From Verrucomicrobiota bacterium (GTDB lineage: Bacteria > Verrucomicrobiota > Verrucomicrobiia > Limisphaerales > UBA9464), in contig CANGKZ010000017.1 in the NCBI GenBank assembly GCA_947454705.1, forward strand, positions 1 through 64,000: 64,000 bases of DNA. Reading direction: 5' to 3'. This document shows positions 18,701 through 27,198 of this stretch, one piece after another (the first letter of the stretch is position 1; every line of letters begins with the position of its first letter). Below the pieces are notes generated by a model, which made no database searches, was not told the origin of the DNA, and was given only the letters and a program-made list of their open reading frames with translations. Both the position numbers and the translations under genes were made by a program.

Positions 18701-19285
18701 TCGAGCCTCACGCGTATCACTCTTCTGAGCGAGGCGGCGGAGCTGGGAATGGAGAGCGGGGATGCGTCGGAGCGGGCCGATGCGCGTTCGCGTCTGCAAC
18801 GAATTTCAGCGCTCGGTCGTTCCCTCGTGACGAGCATGGATGAAATCGTCTGGGCGGTGAACCCGGGGAACGATTCGCTCGAGGAATGCGCGAGCTACCT
18901 CTGCCATTTTGCACCGGATTTGCTGCGAACCGCGGGCATTCAGTGCCGGTTGATCGTTCCGGAGGTCCTTCCCGCGCGAATCGTTTCCTCGGAGCTGCGG
19001 CACAATCTCTTCCTGGTGGTGAAGGAGGCGCTCCACAACATCGTGAAACATTCCGGGGCCTCGGCGGTGACCCTGTCGATGGCCATGCGCGGGGAGGCGT
19101 TGTGGATCCAGATCGTGGATGATGGCCAGGGGTTTGATCCTGTCCGGCAGGAGGGAGCGGGGAACGGCCTCGCCAACATGCGTGAACGAATGCGGGAAGC
19201 CCGCGCCGAGCTGGACCTCTGGAGTGAGCCCGGAAAGGGGTCCCGGTTGACGGTGCTGGTTCCCATCGCACCGGCCGCTGAATGA
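15746..19285 (+). CDS. Two-component sensor kinase with beta-propeller, Y_Y_Y and PAS domains
   Basis: The protein has 1179 residues. A signal/membrane anchor (about 43-62) is followed by a long run of Reg_prop propeller blades (about 70-640; repeated forms of GNLWLGT and DGVRFEV), a Y_Y_Y domain (about 690-790) and a membrane helix (about 800-816). Then come a PAS domain (845-955), HisKA_3 with MERSRIARDMHDEMG (His near residue 980) and HATPase_c (VVKEALHNIVKHS, DDGQGFDP, GNGLANM). The large periplasmic propeller is the usual glycan-sensing module of hybrid systems in Bacteroidota, but no receiver or AraC domain is attached here. The regulator follows 58 bases later, so they form a pair. The last 200 residues match the kinase at 5435. 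Confidence 0.95.
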   Translation: MESRRQNANCLPSNGRRGPRVSPRGWDDVGDLFRSFLNRSRGCVWLLWVWLGFTTVLWAADSAAQEEGFVSEVWQVADGLPDNGVTSVAQTLDGYLWVGTRGGLARFDGVRFEVFKSSTPGLGDRSIGRVFVDAEGVLWVSMESGLLSRYVKGRFVPCGTAEGWSMKPVAAFGLTSRHEPWMVDESGQVFLYAEGRFERLSGPESAPSLKLRSWTMDRAGNAWALDEVRHLYQWRGAGWEPMPEVGGGASGRVMKTSVVRDGGLRVVEDGAIRRIADGLWANEFTEIPVSTDFLSAVTEDSQGNLWLGTSDSKLYRVALRQPVVSFRSQEGLPTGAVSEVSEDREGNLWIASDGGGLIRLKRAVFRSYGIPEGLPAQPILSIAEEAPGRLVVGTHGGGMYVFEGGRFFGPVAMLGRTASVAALLPAREGGTWVGTEGAGLLRLHGMKSAQWTTPQGLAHPSVLALCEDRSGGLWLGGPAGLSRFDGTRFTHYTKSDGLIDNAVRAVAEDSEGALWVGTPRGLSCFKKGKFSNWTRTNGLGSDQIVAVLPGAGGVVWIGTTDGGLSRLKDGRFVNFSTRQGLPEDSVSTLIEDGQGNLWLGMGRGVCRVAVSELEAVAEGRQSMVECIHFLARDGFAPFPASVGPASGFRSAGGDLWFATSHALSVVSLSRMPRNSVPPPVVVEEVTVDGEVIYSNRRADGTEAGAGTAAPVLRIPAGKRHIEIAYAAPTFTSPTQTRFRIEMGEKSGVGRDVGNRRVAFYDGLAAGRYQFRVMAANRDGVWSREPAVVGFVLAPYVWETWWFRGGVVCAVFAAGWVLLRRRIELRERMRVAETLRVQAAALAESEERLRTLALATLEAVIIYDGLEILEANPAAMKLFARTEAELIGGSLSDLMDSGDREKAEIHFRSESEATQEYRGIRSDGVSFDLEVHCRRFPYRGRTMQVAAMRDVTEARQAQQRIQSLVQQRALEMERSRIARDMHDEMGSSLTRITLLSEAAELGMESGDASERADARSRLQRISALGRSLVTSMDEIVWAVNPGNDSLEECASYLCHFAPDLLRTAGIQCRLIVPEVLPARIVSSELRHNLFLVVKEALHNIVKHSGASAVTLSMAMRGEALWIQIVDDGQGFDPVRQEGAGNGLANMRERMREARAELDLWSEPGKGSRLTVLVPIAPAAE

Positions 19286-19343
19286 CAAAAGCGTTTCAAT
19301 CGTTTCAAATTTGGAGCACTTGTTCGGGCGTGATTCCACTTTG

Positions 19344-19982
19344 ATGTCTCATCCCATGACTTTGCGGATATCGATTGTCGAAGATGATGCGGAAATTCGG
19401 GACGGGATTGTCTTCCTGCTGAACAAAACACCGGGGTTCGCGTGCGTGAGCAACTACGCGACCGCGGAAGCGGCGCTGTTTGGCATCCCCAACGACCAGC
19501 CGGACGTGGTCCTGATGGACATCAACCTGCCCGCAATGAATGGCGTGGAGTGTGTGCGACAGCTGACCGCCGCGCTCCCGGACCTGATTGTGTTGATGTT
19601 GACGGTGTACGAGGACACGGACGCGATTTTCAAATCCCTCACGGCCGGGGCCTCGGGTTACCTGCTCAAGCGGACGTCATCGGCGGAGTTGCTTGAATCC
19701 ATCCGTCAGGCCCGCGAGGGCAGTTCCCCGATGTCGGGTCACATTGCGCGCAAGGTGGTCCAGTATTTCCACCGTCCGCCGGTGTCGGATCCCATCGAAG
19801 AATTGTCTCCGCGCGAGCAGGCAGTGTTGGAGCGGCTGGCTCAGGGGTGTCTCTACAAGGAAATTGGAGACCAGCTGGGCATCAGCATCGACACGGTGCG
19901 GAAACATCTCGGGCAGGTGTACAAGAAGCTGCATGTCCGTTCGCGAACGGAAGCTGTGGTGAAGTATTTGAACCGAAAATAG
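19344..19982 (+). CDS. NarL/LuxR-family response regulator
   Basis: From ATG 19344 the protein has about 212 residues. The receiver starts LRISIVEDDAEIRDGI, with the phosphoacceptor Asp in VVLMDINLPA and Lys in GYLLKRTSS. A C-terminal LuxR HTH follows (LSPREQAVLERLAQGCLYKE; DTVRKHLGQVYKKL). The open frame begins at 19311, but the extra residues are not conserved in the paralogue at 6995. It lies right behind the propeller kinase and upstream of the YdjY-like and 1806-aa genes, which are its likely targets by position. Confidence 0.94.
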   Translation: MSHPMTLRISIVEDDAEIRDGIVFLLNKTPGFACVSNYATAEAALFGIPNDQPDVVLMDINLPAMNGVECVRQLTAALPDLIVLMLTVYEDTDAIFKSLTAGASGYLLKRTSSAELLESIRQAREGSSPMSGHIARKVVQYFHRPPVSDPIEELSPREQAVLERLAQGCLYKEIGDQLGISIDTVRKHLGQVYKKLHVRSRTEAVVKYLNRK

Positions 19983-20152
19983 GCCGGTCTGAGGGTTCCG
20001 CGGCGAACGGGTCGGAGCCGGAGGATGGGATGATTCGGTGATGCGATAATGCGAAACCATTGAGCCATTTCGAATGATTTGGATAGGCTCCGGTCCACAA
20101 CCGCGTTGAGCTCGGGCTGAGGCATTGATTTGATTTGATTCGTCCATTTTCC

Positions 20153-20971
20153 ATGAACGCTGATTGCTCCCGGAATCGCCGCCTATTTTGGCCGGCAATC
20201 GGTGTGCTGCTTTCGTTCGGTGTGGAATCTGCGGAGCCGGTGCCCGCCGCATCGGGCAAGGTGCCGCTGCCCGTCGCGAAACCCGGTGTGAAGGCAGGCT
20301 CCCCGTCCGGCACCGTCCCGCGAACCCAGGGGGCCGAACCGTTGCCGCTCCGGATGATTTCTCCCGGGGTGTTTCAAATCGGAAACGTCACCATCGATCG
20401 TCAAAAGCGGACCGTCTCTTTTCCAGCCGTTGTGAATCTGGTTCAGGGCCCGATGGAATATCTTCTGGTGAGCAATTACGGGAAGGTCCACGAGAGCATC
20501 CTTCGAACGGAAGCGGCGCCTGAGCACATTCACGTCGCCATGCTCCTGCTGGATGCGAAGCCGGGACCCGCGGCGGACGGAGGCATTCGGGGCGCAGGGC
20601 GAAACCGAATTGAAACCCCTTCAGCAGAACTGTTGGCGGGCGCACGAGTGGGCATTGAACTGAGTTGGATCGAAAATGGTCAGGAGCGACGTCGCCCGGC
20701 CGAGGAAACAGTGGCGGACCTTCGAACCAAGGGTCCCCTCGAAAAAGGAAAGTGGATCTACAACGGATCGGAAACCGTCGGCGGAGTGTTTCAGGCGCAG
20801 GCCAGCGGATCATTGGTGTCGCTGATCACCGACCGATCGGCGTTGCTGAACAACGTCGCCACCGGACATGAGAACGACGACAATTGGTCGGTAATCCGTC
20901 AAAATCTTCCAGCACCTGGAACTTCTGTGGTGTTTTCGCTGCGGATTGAGGACGCCAAGACGGTGAATTAG
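20153..20971 (+). CDS. YdjY-like secreted protein
   Basis: The protein has about 272 residues. A signal peptide (GVLLSFGVESAE) and a Pro/Ala/Gly-rich linker precede a domain with FQIGNVTIDRQKRTVSFPA, EYLLVSNYGKVHESIL and HVAMLLLDAKPG. These are the hallmarks of the uncharacterised YdjY family of exported bacterial proteins. The C-terminal half continues with WIYNGSETVGGVFQAQ. A close relative lies at 28219. ATG 20153 is preferred over an upstream TTG at 20135. Position suggests that the preceding two-component system controls it, and that it works with the giant surface protein that follows. The function of the family is not known. Confidence 0.8.
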   Translation: MNADCSRNRRLFWPAIGVLLSFGVESAEPVPAASGKVPLPVAKPGVKAGSPSGTVPRTQGAEPLPLRMISPGVFQIGNVTIDRQKRTVSFPAVVNLVQGPMEYLLVSNYGKVHESILRTEAAPEHIHVAMLLLDAKPGPAADGGIRGAGRNRIETPSAELLAGARVGIELSWIENGQERRRPAEETVADLRTKGPLEKGKWIYNGSETVGGVFQAQASGSLVSLITDRSALLNNVATGHENDDNWSVIRQNLPAPGTSVVFSLRIEDAKTVN

Positions 20972-21246
20972 TCGGACTCGATTCGGGTGCAATTCGGGCG
21001 GAGGAGACGTTCGGTTCCGGTCGAATGATTTTCCCGTCCGAATTCAAAAGCCGGGTCGGCTCCACCCTCTGACACCGAATTTCGAATTGCGAACCGTCCA
21101 GTCGCGGTGCGAGTGAAATTCCCATCCTGGGTGATCCGCGTTCCCCTCCGTGGCACTTCGCTCGACCGGGGTAGGGAGAGATTCAAGTGGTTTCGCTGGC
21201 CACCATTTTCACCACTTCGAAGCCCAAAAACTTAGAAAGTACGAAA

Positions 21247-21515
21247 AATCCCTAGCAGTTATCAGGTGTAACCTAGGGATTGTTGGTTTGTGCGGCGACG
21301 CTTGCGTCCGAGGAGATAAAACATTCGAAACAGGCCGCTTTTTGTACCTTTTCTGGTTCGTTTGGCGATTTCAGGAAGGGGGTGGAGTGAAGAGCGGGCG
21401 ATGCAGGGTGCCTGAAGATGTAATAGGTCGCGCATGGGTGTGCTCCCTACGGTGAACCACGAACGATGCACTCAAAGCGTGCGCGTCGTTTGTTTCTTTG
21501 CCGGGACGTTCCCGG
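21247..21515 (+). promoter_or_regulatory. Hairpin-rich leader upstream of the 1806-aa gene
   Basis: The 640-bp gap before 21613 has no gene but shows several hairpins. One has a 9-bp stem, AATCCCTAG (21247-21255) with CTAGGGATT (21273-21281). Another pairs AACGA and GCAC with GTGC and TCGTT (21462-21490). A third is CCGGGA-CGT-TCCCGG (21501-21515). None is followed by a T tract, so they are not simple terminators. A 10-base string TTTTTGTACC (21339-21348) is shared with the leader of the paralogous gene (8221-8230). It may be a structured 5' UTR; weakly supported. Confidence 0.35.
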
Positions 21516-21612
21516 ATGCGGTGTCCACGCGTCCGAGAAACCCTGGGAAAAAAGCGAAACGACCCAGTTTTCCGCCGTTTGAAGGCCCGTTTGAATCCGT
21601 ATTAAGTCACAT

Positions 21613-24600
21613 ATGAACCCAAAAAACCTACCCAACGGCCTCCATTGGCTGCTGCAGATCGCAGCGCAATGGGGTCGAAAACTCGTGGCGTCCTGGGGCG
21701 CTCTCGCAACGCTCGTTTTGCTCTCCACCGGTGCTGCGCAAGCCGCGGCACTGTCGGTCAGCATGATGCCGAGCTTTGACCAAAACCCGACCTACGCGAA
21801 TGCCGCGTTGAACGAGTCCATCCAGGTTTGGGGCCGAGTCTTCGGCGGAACCGGATCCTACACGACCTACACGCTGGATTTCGGTGACGGCACCCCGGTT
21901 GCAACCGGTACGGTTTCGGATCCCAAGTTCATCAAGGTGGACCACACGTACACCACGGGCGGCACCAAGACGGCGACCCTGACAGTGACGGATAGTGCAA
22001 ACACGGTGGTTTCCCGTTCGGCCAAGATCCGCGTGCTGCTCGCCCCGACTCACTCGGAGCGCGTCAACATGGCGATCGAGAAGGGCTTGGTTTATCTGTA
22101 CCTGAACCAATTCGCCAACGGCGCGGCCCAATCCTACTGGTTCGCTTCGGGCGCGAATGAAATCGGTTACGCCTCGACCGGTGCCGCACTGCTTTCCTTC
22201 GAAGAAAACGGGCATCTTCCCGGCAATGATTTTGTGGCAGACGTTTATGCCGAAACGGTGTCCAAAGGTTTGGTCTATATCGCTGGCCAGGCTTCTTCCC
22301 AGTCGATTGGAGTCCAGGCCGGTGGCAATCCTGACATCAACGGCAACGGCCTCGGTGCCCATTTCACCGGTCAGCACGTTTACGCCCACTCCTACTTTAC
22401 CCTGGCGCTGATCAACGCCTTTCCCTCGATCGCGGCGGCACAGGCGGTCACGATTCCTGCTGGAGTCGGCGCATACGCCGGCAAAAGCTACTACACTCTG
22501 GCTCAGGATGCGATGGACACGCTCTACTGGGCGCAGAGCGAAAACGGCATCCCGGGCGGCTGGTTCTACTACGTCACCCAGGCCAATTCATCGAACGCAG
22601 ACGGTTCCACCCATCAGTGGCCCAACATCGTCGCGCTGACCGCCAAGGAACGCTGGGGTCAGACGATTCCCGCCTGGGTCGTGAGCGGATCGCAAACCGC
22701 CTGGGACCTGCTCCAGACCTATACCTCGGGTGTGAATGATGCCGCCTACGGTGGCTGCGGATACAACCCGGGTGGGTGGCGCAATCTTGCCAAGACCGGT
22801 GGTCTGCTCGTGGGTCATACCCTCGGCGGACGCAAGCCCGGTGTGGATCCCCGCACCGATGCGGCGCTCAAGTTCATTGGAAAGTACTGGATCAATAATG
22901 GCGATTGGAGCGCTGACCTGGCTGGTTGGACTGGCACCTGGTACGCCATGTACGGTCTCAAGAAGGGTCTGCAGGTTGCCGAGGTCACCACGGTTTCCAC
23001 CCCCTACGGAAATCGCGATTGGTATCAGGATCTTTCCGCCTGGTTGCTCGGAAACGCGACCTTGCTTGATTCCCAGAGCCCGAATCCGGCCACCCAGAAG
23101 ATCTCCACCGGATTCCGCAATCAGAACTATATGTTCGGCCAGCGAACCGACGGTTCCTGGGCGAGTTCGGTCATCCCGGGTGCGGTCGCCTGGTCCGGCA
23201 GCTACTCCCTCGATACCGCTTCTGGCGTCCTGATCCTCACCCGCGCGGTCACCAAGCCGCTGCCGGTCGCCGTGATCACCACCCCGATCGCCGATCAATC
23301 GGCCCGCAATCCGTCGCCGTTCTCGATCGACGGAAGCGGCTCGTACCACCTCGACCCGAACTCCACGATCTCCGAGTACCTCTGGATCCTGGATCCTCCG
23401 GCGAATCCTGACTGGACCCATCCCACCGCTTCCGGCCCGAACCCCACGGTCAACCCGGGTTGGAACGCAGTTGGAACCCACACCATCATGCTCCGCGTCG
23501 GGGACAATCAGAACCCGGTGAACTACGCGACCACGACCGCCACGGTGAACGTGACGCTCGCGGACGTGGCTCCGGTTGCTGTTCCGATGCCGCCTTCCCG
23601 CGTGCCTCAGATCTACACCGGCAACATTGGTGACACGATCGTCCTCGACGGTTCCGCCTCCTTCGATGTCGATGGCGACGCCATTGCCACCTACGCGTGG
23701 GACTTGAACGGTGACGGCCTGTATGCCACCGCGGCTGACATCGCTTTGGACACCTCCGGTGGCCTGGCGGTCGGTTCCACGGCCTCCGTGGTGTTCACCA
23801 GCACCCACAGCGGTCAGATCGGCCTCAAGGTCGGAAGCTATCCCCACGACGGCAATGGAAACATCGTCGGTCCGATCAAGTTCGGTACCAGCTCCAAGCC
23901 GGTCGACATCTATGCCTCCCCGAACGACCTCTACGTCGCGAGCCTGACGGTTGCGAATCTCAACCCGACGGTTTCGGGCGACGTGACCGCGGTCATCGCC
24001 AGCCAGGCTGGCAGCGCGGCGCTGAACAACGTCGTGGTCCGCTTCTACAACGGCAATCCGCTCTCGGGCGGCGCGCAGCTGGGAGCGAATTACACGGTGA
24101 ACGTTCCTGCCGGCGGCGGCGTGAGCCTGACGGTTCCGGGCCTTGCCTTCGGCGGTTCGCAGACCCTCTGGGTGTTTGCCGACGCGAACAACGCGGTGGC
24201 TGAATACGACGAGACCAACAACACCAAGTCCGCGAACGTGGCGAATCAGCCTCCGACCGCTGGCTTTGCTGGTGTCGGCAACGTTCAGTGCAACGACGCC
24301 CTGACCATCTCGGTCAGTGTGAACGATCCGGATCGTGATCCTCTCACGGTCACCTGGACCGTGGATAATGTGGTCTTCGCGACCCACTCGGTGGCTGGCG
24401 GCGCGGCTTCCGATTCCATCACCAAGGTGTTTGGATTCGGTTCCCACACCGTCAAGGCCTCGGTGACCGACGGCAAGTCGGCCGCTGTGGTGACCACGAC
24501 GAGCTTCACCATCGCGGACACGATCGCTCCGACGATCGCAACCCTCCCGAACGTCTCTCAGACTGCAGACCCCCTGGCGTGCAGCGCGGTGGTGACCTTC

Positions 24601-27033
24601 GGGCTGCCTGACGCCTCCGACAACTGCGGCGTCGTCAGCGTGGTGAACAACCCGCCTTCCGGCAGTGTGTTCCCGGTTGGAACCACTACGGTGACCTCCA
24701 CGGCGACGGATGCTGCAGGCCTTGTTGCCTCCTCGACCTTCACGGTGACCGTGACGGACGACGAAAAGCCGGTGATCTCCACCAACGCCGACATCGCGGT
24801 CAACACGGATGCCGGATCCCCTGGTGCAGTGGTGACCTACTTGGCCCCGACTGCGACGGACAACTGCCCTGGCGTGGTTGTGTCCTGCGTGCCCGCCTCG
24901 GGAAGCCTCTTCCCGATCGGCCAGTCCACGGTGGTCTGCACCGCGACGGATGCTGCCGGCAACACCTCGACCTCCACCTTCAAGGTGACGGTGACGGACC
25001 TCGAAGCTCCGGTGCTGAGTGTGACCCCTGGCATCAACGCCAACATCGATGCCGGCACCTGCGGCGCGGTGGTGACGTTTGACCTGCCGACCGCCTCGGA
25101 CAACTCCGGCAGCGTGACCGTGGTGGCTGTGCCGCCCTCCGGCAGCACGTTCCCTGTGGGTAATACCACGGTGACGCTCACCGCGACGGATGCTTCCGGC
25201 AACGTCAGCACCTCGACCTTCGTTGTCACCATCAAGGACAACGAGGCTCCGAAGATTGGGCTGAACACCGACATCAGCGTGAACAACGAAGCTGGCAAGT
25301 GCAGCGCGGTGGTCACGTTCCTCCCGCCGACTGTCTCCGACAACTGCCCTGGTGTGAGTGTTGTGTGCTCGCCGGCCTCCGGCAGCGTGTTCCCGGTTGG
25401 AACGACGCTCGTCACCTGCACTGCGACCGATGCTGCCGGCCTGACTGCCAGCTCCACGTTCAACGTGACTGTGGTGGATGCCGAGAAGCCGACCATCGGC
25501 AAGAATGCCGACATCGTCGTGAACAACGACGCCGGCCGCTGCGGAGCGGTGGTGAACTACGGTCTGCCCACTGCGGCTGACAACTGCGCGATCGCCACGG
25601 TCGTGAACAACCCGCCCACGGGCAGCACGTTCCCGGTCGGCGTCACGACGGTCACCTCGACCGCCACTGACACCGCTGGCAACAGCATCAGCTCCACCTT
25701 CACGGTCACCGTGAAGGACAACGAGAAGCCCACGATCGGGCGCAATGGCGACATCGTGGTGGGCACTGACCTCGGTCAATGCGGCGCCGTGGTGACCTAC
25801 GGCCTGCCTGCGGCCACCGACAACTGCGGTGTGAGCAGCGTGGTGAATGTGCCGCCTTCCGGCAGCGTGTTCCCTGTGGGCGTCACGACCGTGACCTCGA
25901 TTGCGACCGACGCCGCTGGCAACAGCATCAGCTCGAGCTTCACCGTCACGGTGAAGGACACCGAGGCTCCGAAGATTGCGACCAACGCCAACGTGGTTCA
26001 GGGCACGGATCCTGGACAGTGCGGCGCGGTGGTTTCCTTCGTTCTGCCTTCGGCGACCGACAACTGCGGTGTGGTCAGCGTGGTGAACGTGCCGCCTTCC
26101 GGCAGCGTGTTCCCCGTGGGCGTCACCACGGTGAAGTCGACTGCGACCGATGCGGCTGGCAACACCTCGAGCTCCTCCTTCACTGTTACGGTGAACGACG
26201 TGGAAGCTCCGAAGGTGACCTGCTCGCCTGACATCACCATCGAGTTCGCCAATGAAAATGGCGCGGTGGTCAACTACACGGCTCCGGTCGTGACCGACAA
26301 CTGCCCTGGCGTGACCTACACGATCTCCCAGGCGTCAGGCACGGTGTTCCCGATCGGTGTGACCACGGTGACCACCACCGCAACGGACAAGGCCGGCAAC
26401 AAGACGACCTGCTCGTTCGTGGTTCGCGTCCTCGGCGCCAATGGCACCAAGCTCAACGTTCTCGCCGAAATGAAGGCGGCGAACGTCAAGTGGCCTTCGA
26501 AATCCAAGAAGGACGACGATGACGAAGACGCCCGCGGCGTGCTCAGCGAAGCGATCTCGGAGTTGACTGACTCCCTGAACCGCTACAACTGGGTCGATCA
26601 GACCCACCTCACCTGCAAGCGTGGCGACAACGCCATCCAGGAAGAGCGCGAGACGGTGAACCAGCTGGTCCAGCTCCTTCGCAAGAAGGGCAACCCGATT
26701 GCTCCGGCTCTCATCCAGAACTGGATCAACCGCATCGTCGCCTGCGACCGCCTCCTCGCGGTGGTGGCCATTGCCGATGCGATCACCGCCAAGGCCGATC
26801 TCAAGAAGATCGCCAAGGCCCAGGCTGAAGTGGCTGCGGGTGATGCGGACATCGCCGGCACCAAGACCGAGAAGTATAACTCGGGCATCAACCACTACGA
26901 GAACGCGTGGAACTTCGCCACTGCGCTGACCTGCAAGGAAAGCAGCAAGGGCTATGAAGACCGCGACGAGTGCAAGGGTGGCTCCGACGACAAGCGCGAC
27001 AGCGACGGTCACCGCTTGAACGAGAAGCACTAA
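21613..27033 (+). CDS. Giant secreted PKD / terpenoid-cyclase-fold / CARDB / HYR surface protein
   Basis: The protein has 1806 residues. After a signal peptide (LVLLSTGAAQAAA) come: a PKD domain (about 50-140, LDFGDGTP); a terpenoid-cyclase-like alpha-toroid (150-545, MAIEKGLVYLY, FGQRTDGSWAS); two PKD-like domains (550-760, one with DLNGDG); a CARDB domain (775-880, VAEYDETNNTKSANV); a further Ig/PKD domain (885-970); eight HYR repeats (about 968-1608, DNCGVV and GSVFPVG motifs); and a helical, charged C-terminal region ending in Asp/Lys/Arg-rich sequence. HYR, CARDB and PKD modules are adhesion or spacer domains of extracellular proteins. The paired cysteines of the HYR repeats suggest disulfides. 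It is a paralogue of the protein at 8584 and is closed by a terminator. It is probably anchored or displayed outside the cell; the role of the toroid is unknown. Confidence 0.88.
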   Translation: MNPKNLPNGLHWLLQIAAQWGRKLVASWGALATLVLLSTGAAQAAALSVSMMPSFDQNPTYANAALNESIQVWGRVFGGTGSYTTYTLDFGDGTPVATGTVSDPKFIKVDHTYTTGGTKTATLTVTDSANTVVSRSAKIRVLLAPTHSERVNMAIEKGLVYLYLNQFANGAAQSYWFASGANEIGYASTGAALLSFEENGHLPGNDFVADVYAETVSKGLVYIAGQASSQSIGVQAGGNPDINGNGLGAHFTGQHVYAHSYFTLALINAFPSIAAAQAVTIPAGVGAYAGKSYYTLAQDAMDTLYWAQSENGIPGGWFYYVTQANSSNADGSTHQWPNIVALTAKERWGQTIPAWVVSGSQTAWDLLQTYTSGVNDAAYGGCGYNPGGWRNLAKTGGLLVGHTLGGRKPGVDPRTDAALKFIGKYWINNGDWSADLAGWTGTWYAMYGLKKGLQVAEVTTVSTPYGNRDWYQDLSAWLLGNATLLDSQSPNPATQKISTGFRNQNYMFGQRTDGSWASSVIPGAVAWSGSYSLDTASGVLILTRAVTKPLPVAVITTPIADQSARNPSPFSIDGSGSYHLDPNSTISEYLWILDPPANPDWTHPTASGPNPTVNPGWNAVGTHTIMLRVGDNQNPVNYATTTATVNVTLADVAPVAVPMPPSRVPQIYTGNIGDTIVLDGSASFDVDGDAIATYAWDLNGDGLYATAADIALDTSGGLAVGSTASVVFTSTHSGQIGLKVGSYPHDGNGNIVGPIKFGTSSKPVDIYASPNDLYVASLTVANLNPTVSGDVTAVIASQAGSAALNNVVVRFYNGNPLSGGAQLGANYTVNVPAGGGVSLTVPGLAFGGSQTLWVFADANNAVAEYDETNNTKSANVANQPPTAGFAGVGNVQCNDALTISVSVNDPDRDPLTVTWTVDNVVFATHSVAGGAASDSITKVFGFGSHTVKASVTDGKSAAVVTTTSFTIADTIAPTIATLPNVSQTADPLACSAVVTFGLPDASDNCGVVSVVNNPPSGSVFPVGTTTVTSTATDAAGLVASSTFTVTVTDDEKPVISTNADIAVNTDAGSPGAVVTYLAPTATDNCPGVVVSCVPASGSLFPIGQSTVVCTATDAAGNTSTSTFKVTVTDLEAPVLSVTPGINANIDAGTCGAVVTFDLPTASDNSGSVTVVAVPPSGSTFPVGNTTVTLTATDASGNVSTSTFVVTIKDNEAPKIGLNTDISVNNEAGKCSAVVTFLPPTVSDNCPGVSVVCSPASGSVFPVGTTLVTCTATDAAGLTASSTFNVTVVDAEKPTIGKNADIVVNNDAGRCGAVVNYGLPTAADNCAIATVVNNPPTGSTFPVGVTTVTSTATDTAGNSISSTFTVTVKDNEKPTIGRNGDIVVGTDLGQCGAVVTYGLPAATDNCGVSSVVNVPPSGSVFPVGVTTVTSIATDAAGNSISSSFTVTVKDTEAPKIATNANVVQGTDPGQCGAVVSFVLPSATDNCGVVSVVNVPPSGSVFPVGVTTVKSTATDAAGNTSSSSFTVTVNDVEAPKVTCSPDITIEFANENGAVVNYTAPVVTDNCPGVTYTISQASGTVFPIGVTTVTTTATDKAGNKTTCSFVVRVLGANGTKLNVLAEMKAANVKWPSKSKKDDDDEDARGVLSEAISELTDSLNRYNWVDQTHLTCKRGDNAIQEERETVNQLVQLLRKKGNPIAPALIQNWINRIVACDRLLAVVAIADAITAKADLKKIAKAQAEVAAGDADIAGTKTEKYNSGINHYENAWNFATALTCKESSKGYEDRDECKGGSDDKRDSDGHRLNEKH
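24516..26436 (+). repeat. Eight tandem HYR-encoding repeats, 240-bp period
   Basis: The block encoding GS(V/T/L)FP(V/I)G starts at 24661, 24901, 25141, 25381, 25621, 25861 and 26101, exactly 240 bp (80 codons) apart. The eighth copy is offset by 3 bp. DNA similarity is high between neighbours, especially the fifth to seventh copies, which suggests expansion by unequal crossover or gene conversion. Confidence 0.95.
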
Positions 27034-27085
27034 CAAACCCAGAAGGGGTGCGGCCCAGGCCGCATCCCTTCCGAGGTGATTTCAA

Positions 27086-27117
27086 AAGACACCGGTGAAA
27101 GCCGGTGTCTTTTTTTT
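27086..27117 (+). terminator. Rho-independent terminator of the 1806-aa gene
   Basis: The stem AAGACACCGG (27086-27095) with CCGGTGTCTT (27102-27111) is followed by a run of T. A second, weaker stem (GGTGCGGCC with GGCCGCATC, 27045-27066) precedes it. Confidence 0.92.
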
Positions 27118-27123
27118 ATCCAT

Positions 27124-27153
27124 TTGACAGTCGACCCACGCATTTCGTCCTAT
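27124..27153 (+). promoter_or_regulatory. Possible sigma-70-type promoter for the 27199 gene
   Basis: A perfect TTGACA (27124-27129) is followed after 18 bp by TCCTAT (27148-27153), a weak -10. It sits between the terminator and the next ATG, which is where a promoter is needed. The -10 is poor, so confidence is modest. Confidence 0.35.
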
Positions 27154-27198
27154 CGCCACCCTGTTCCATAAAAGAATCAGACCCAAAGTGCTATTACG

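Noticed and set aside
16271-18799. Long antisense open frames (842 codons here; also 22588-25779, 2461-3783 and others)
   Set aside because: They mirror genuine genes in high-GC DNA, have Arg/Pro/His-rich low-information sequences and match no family.
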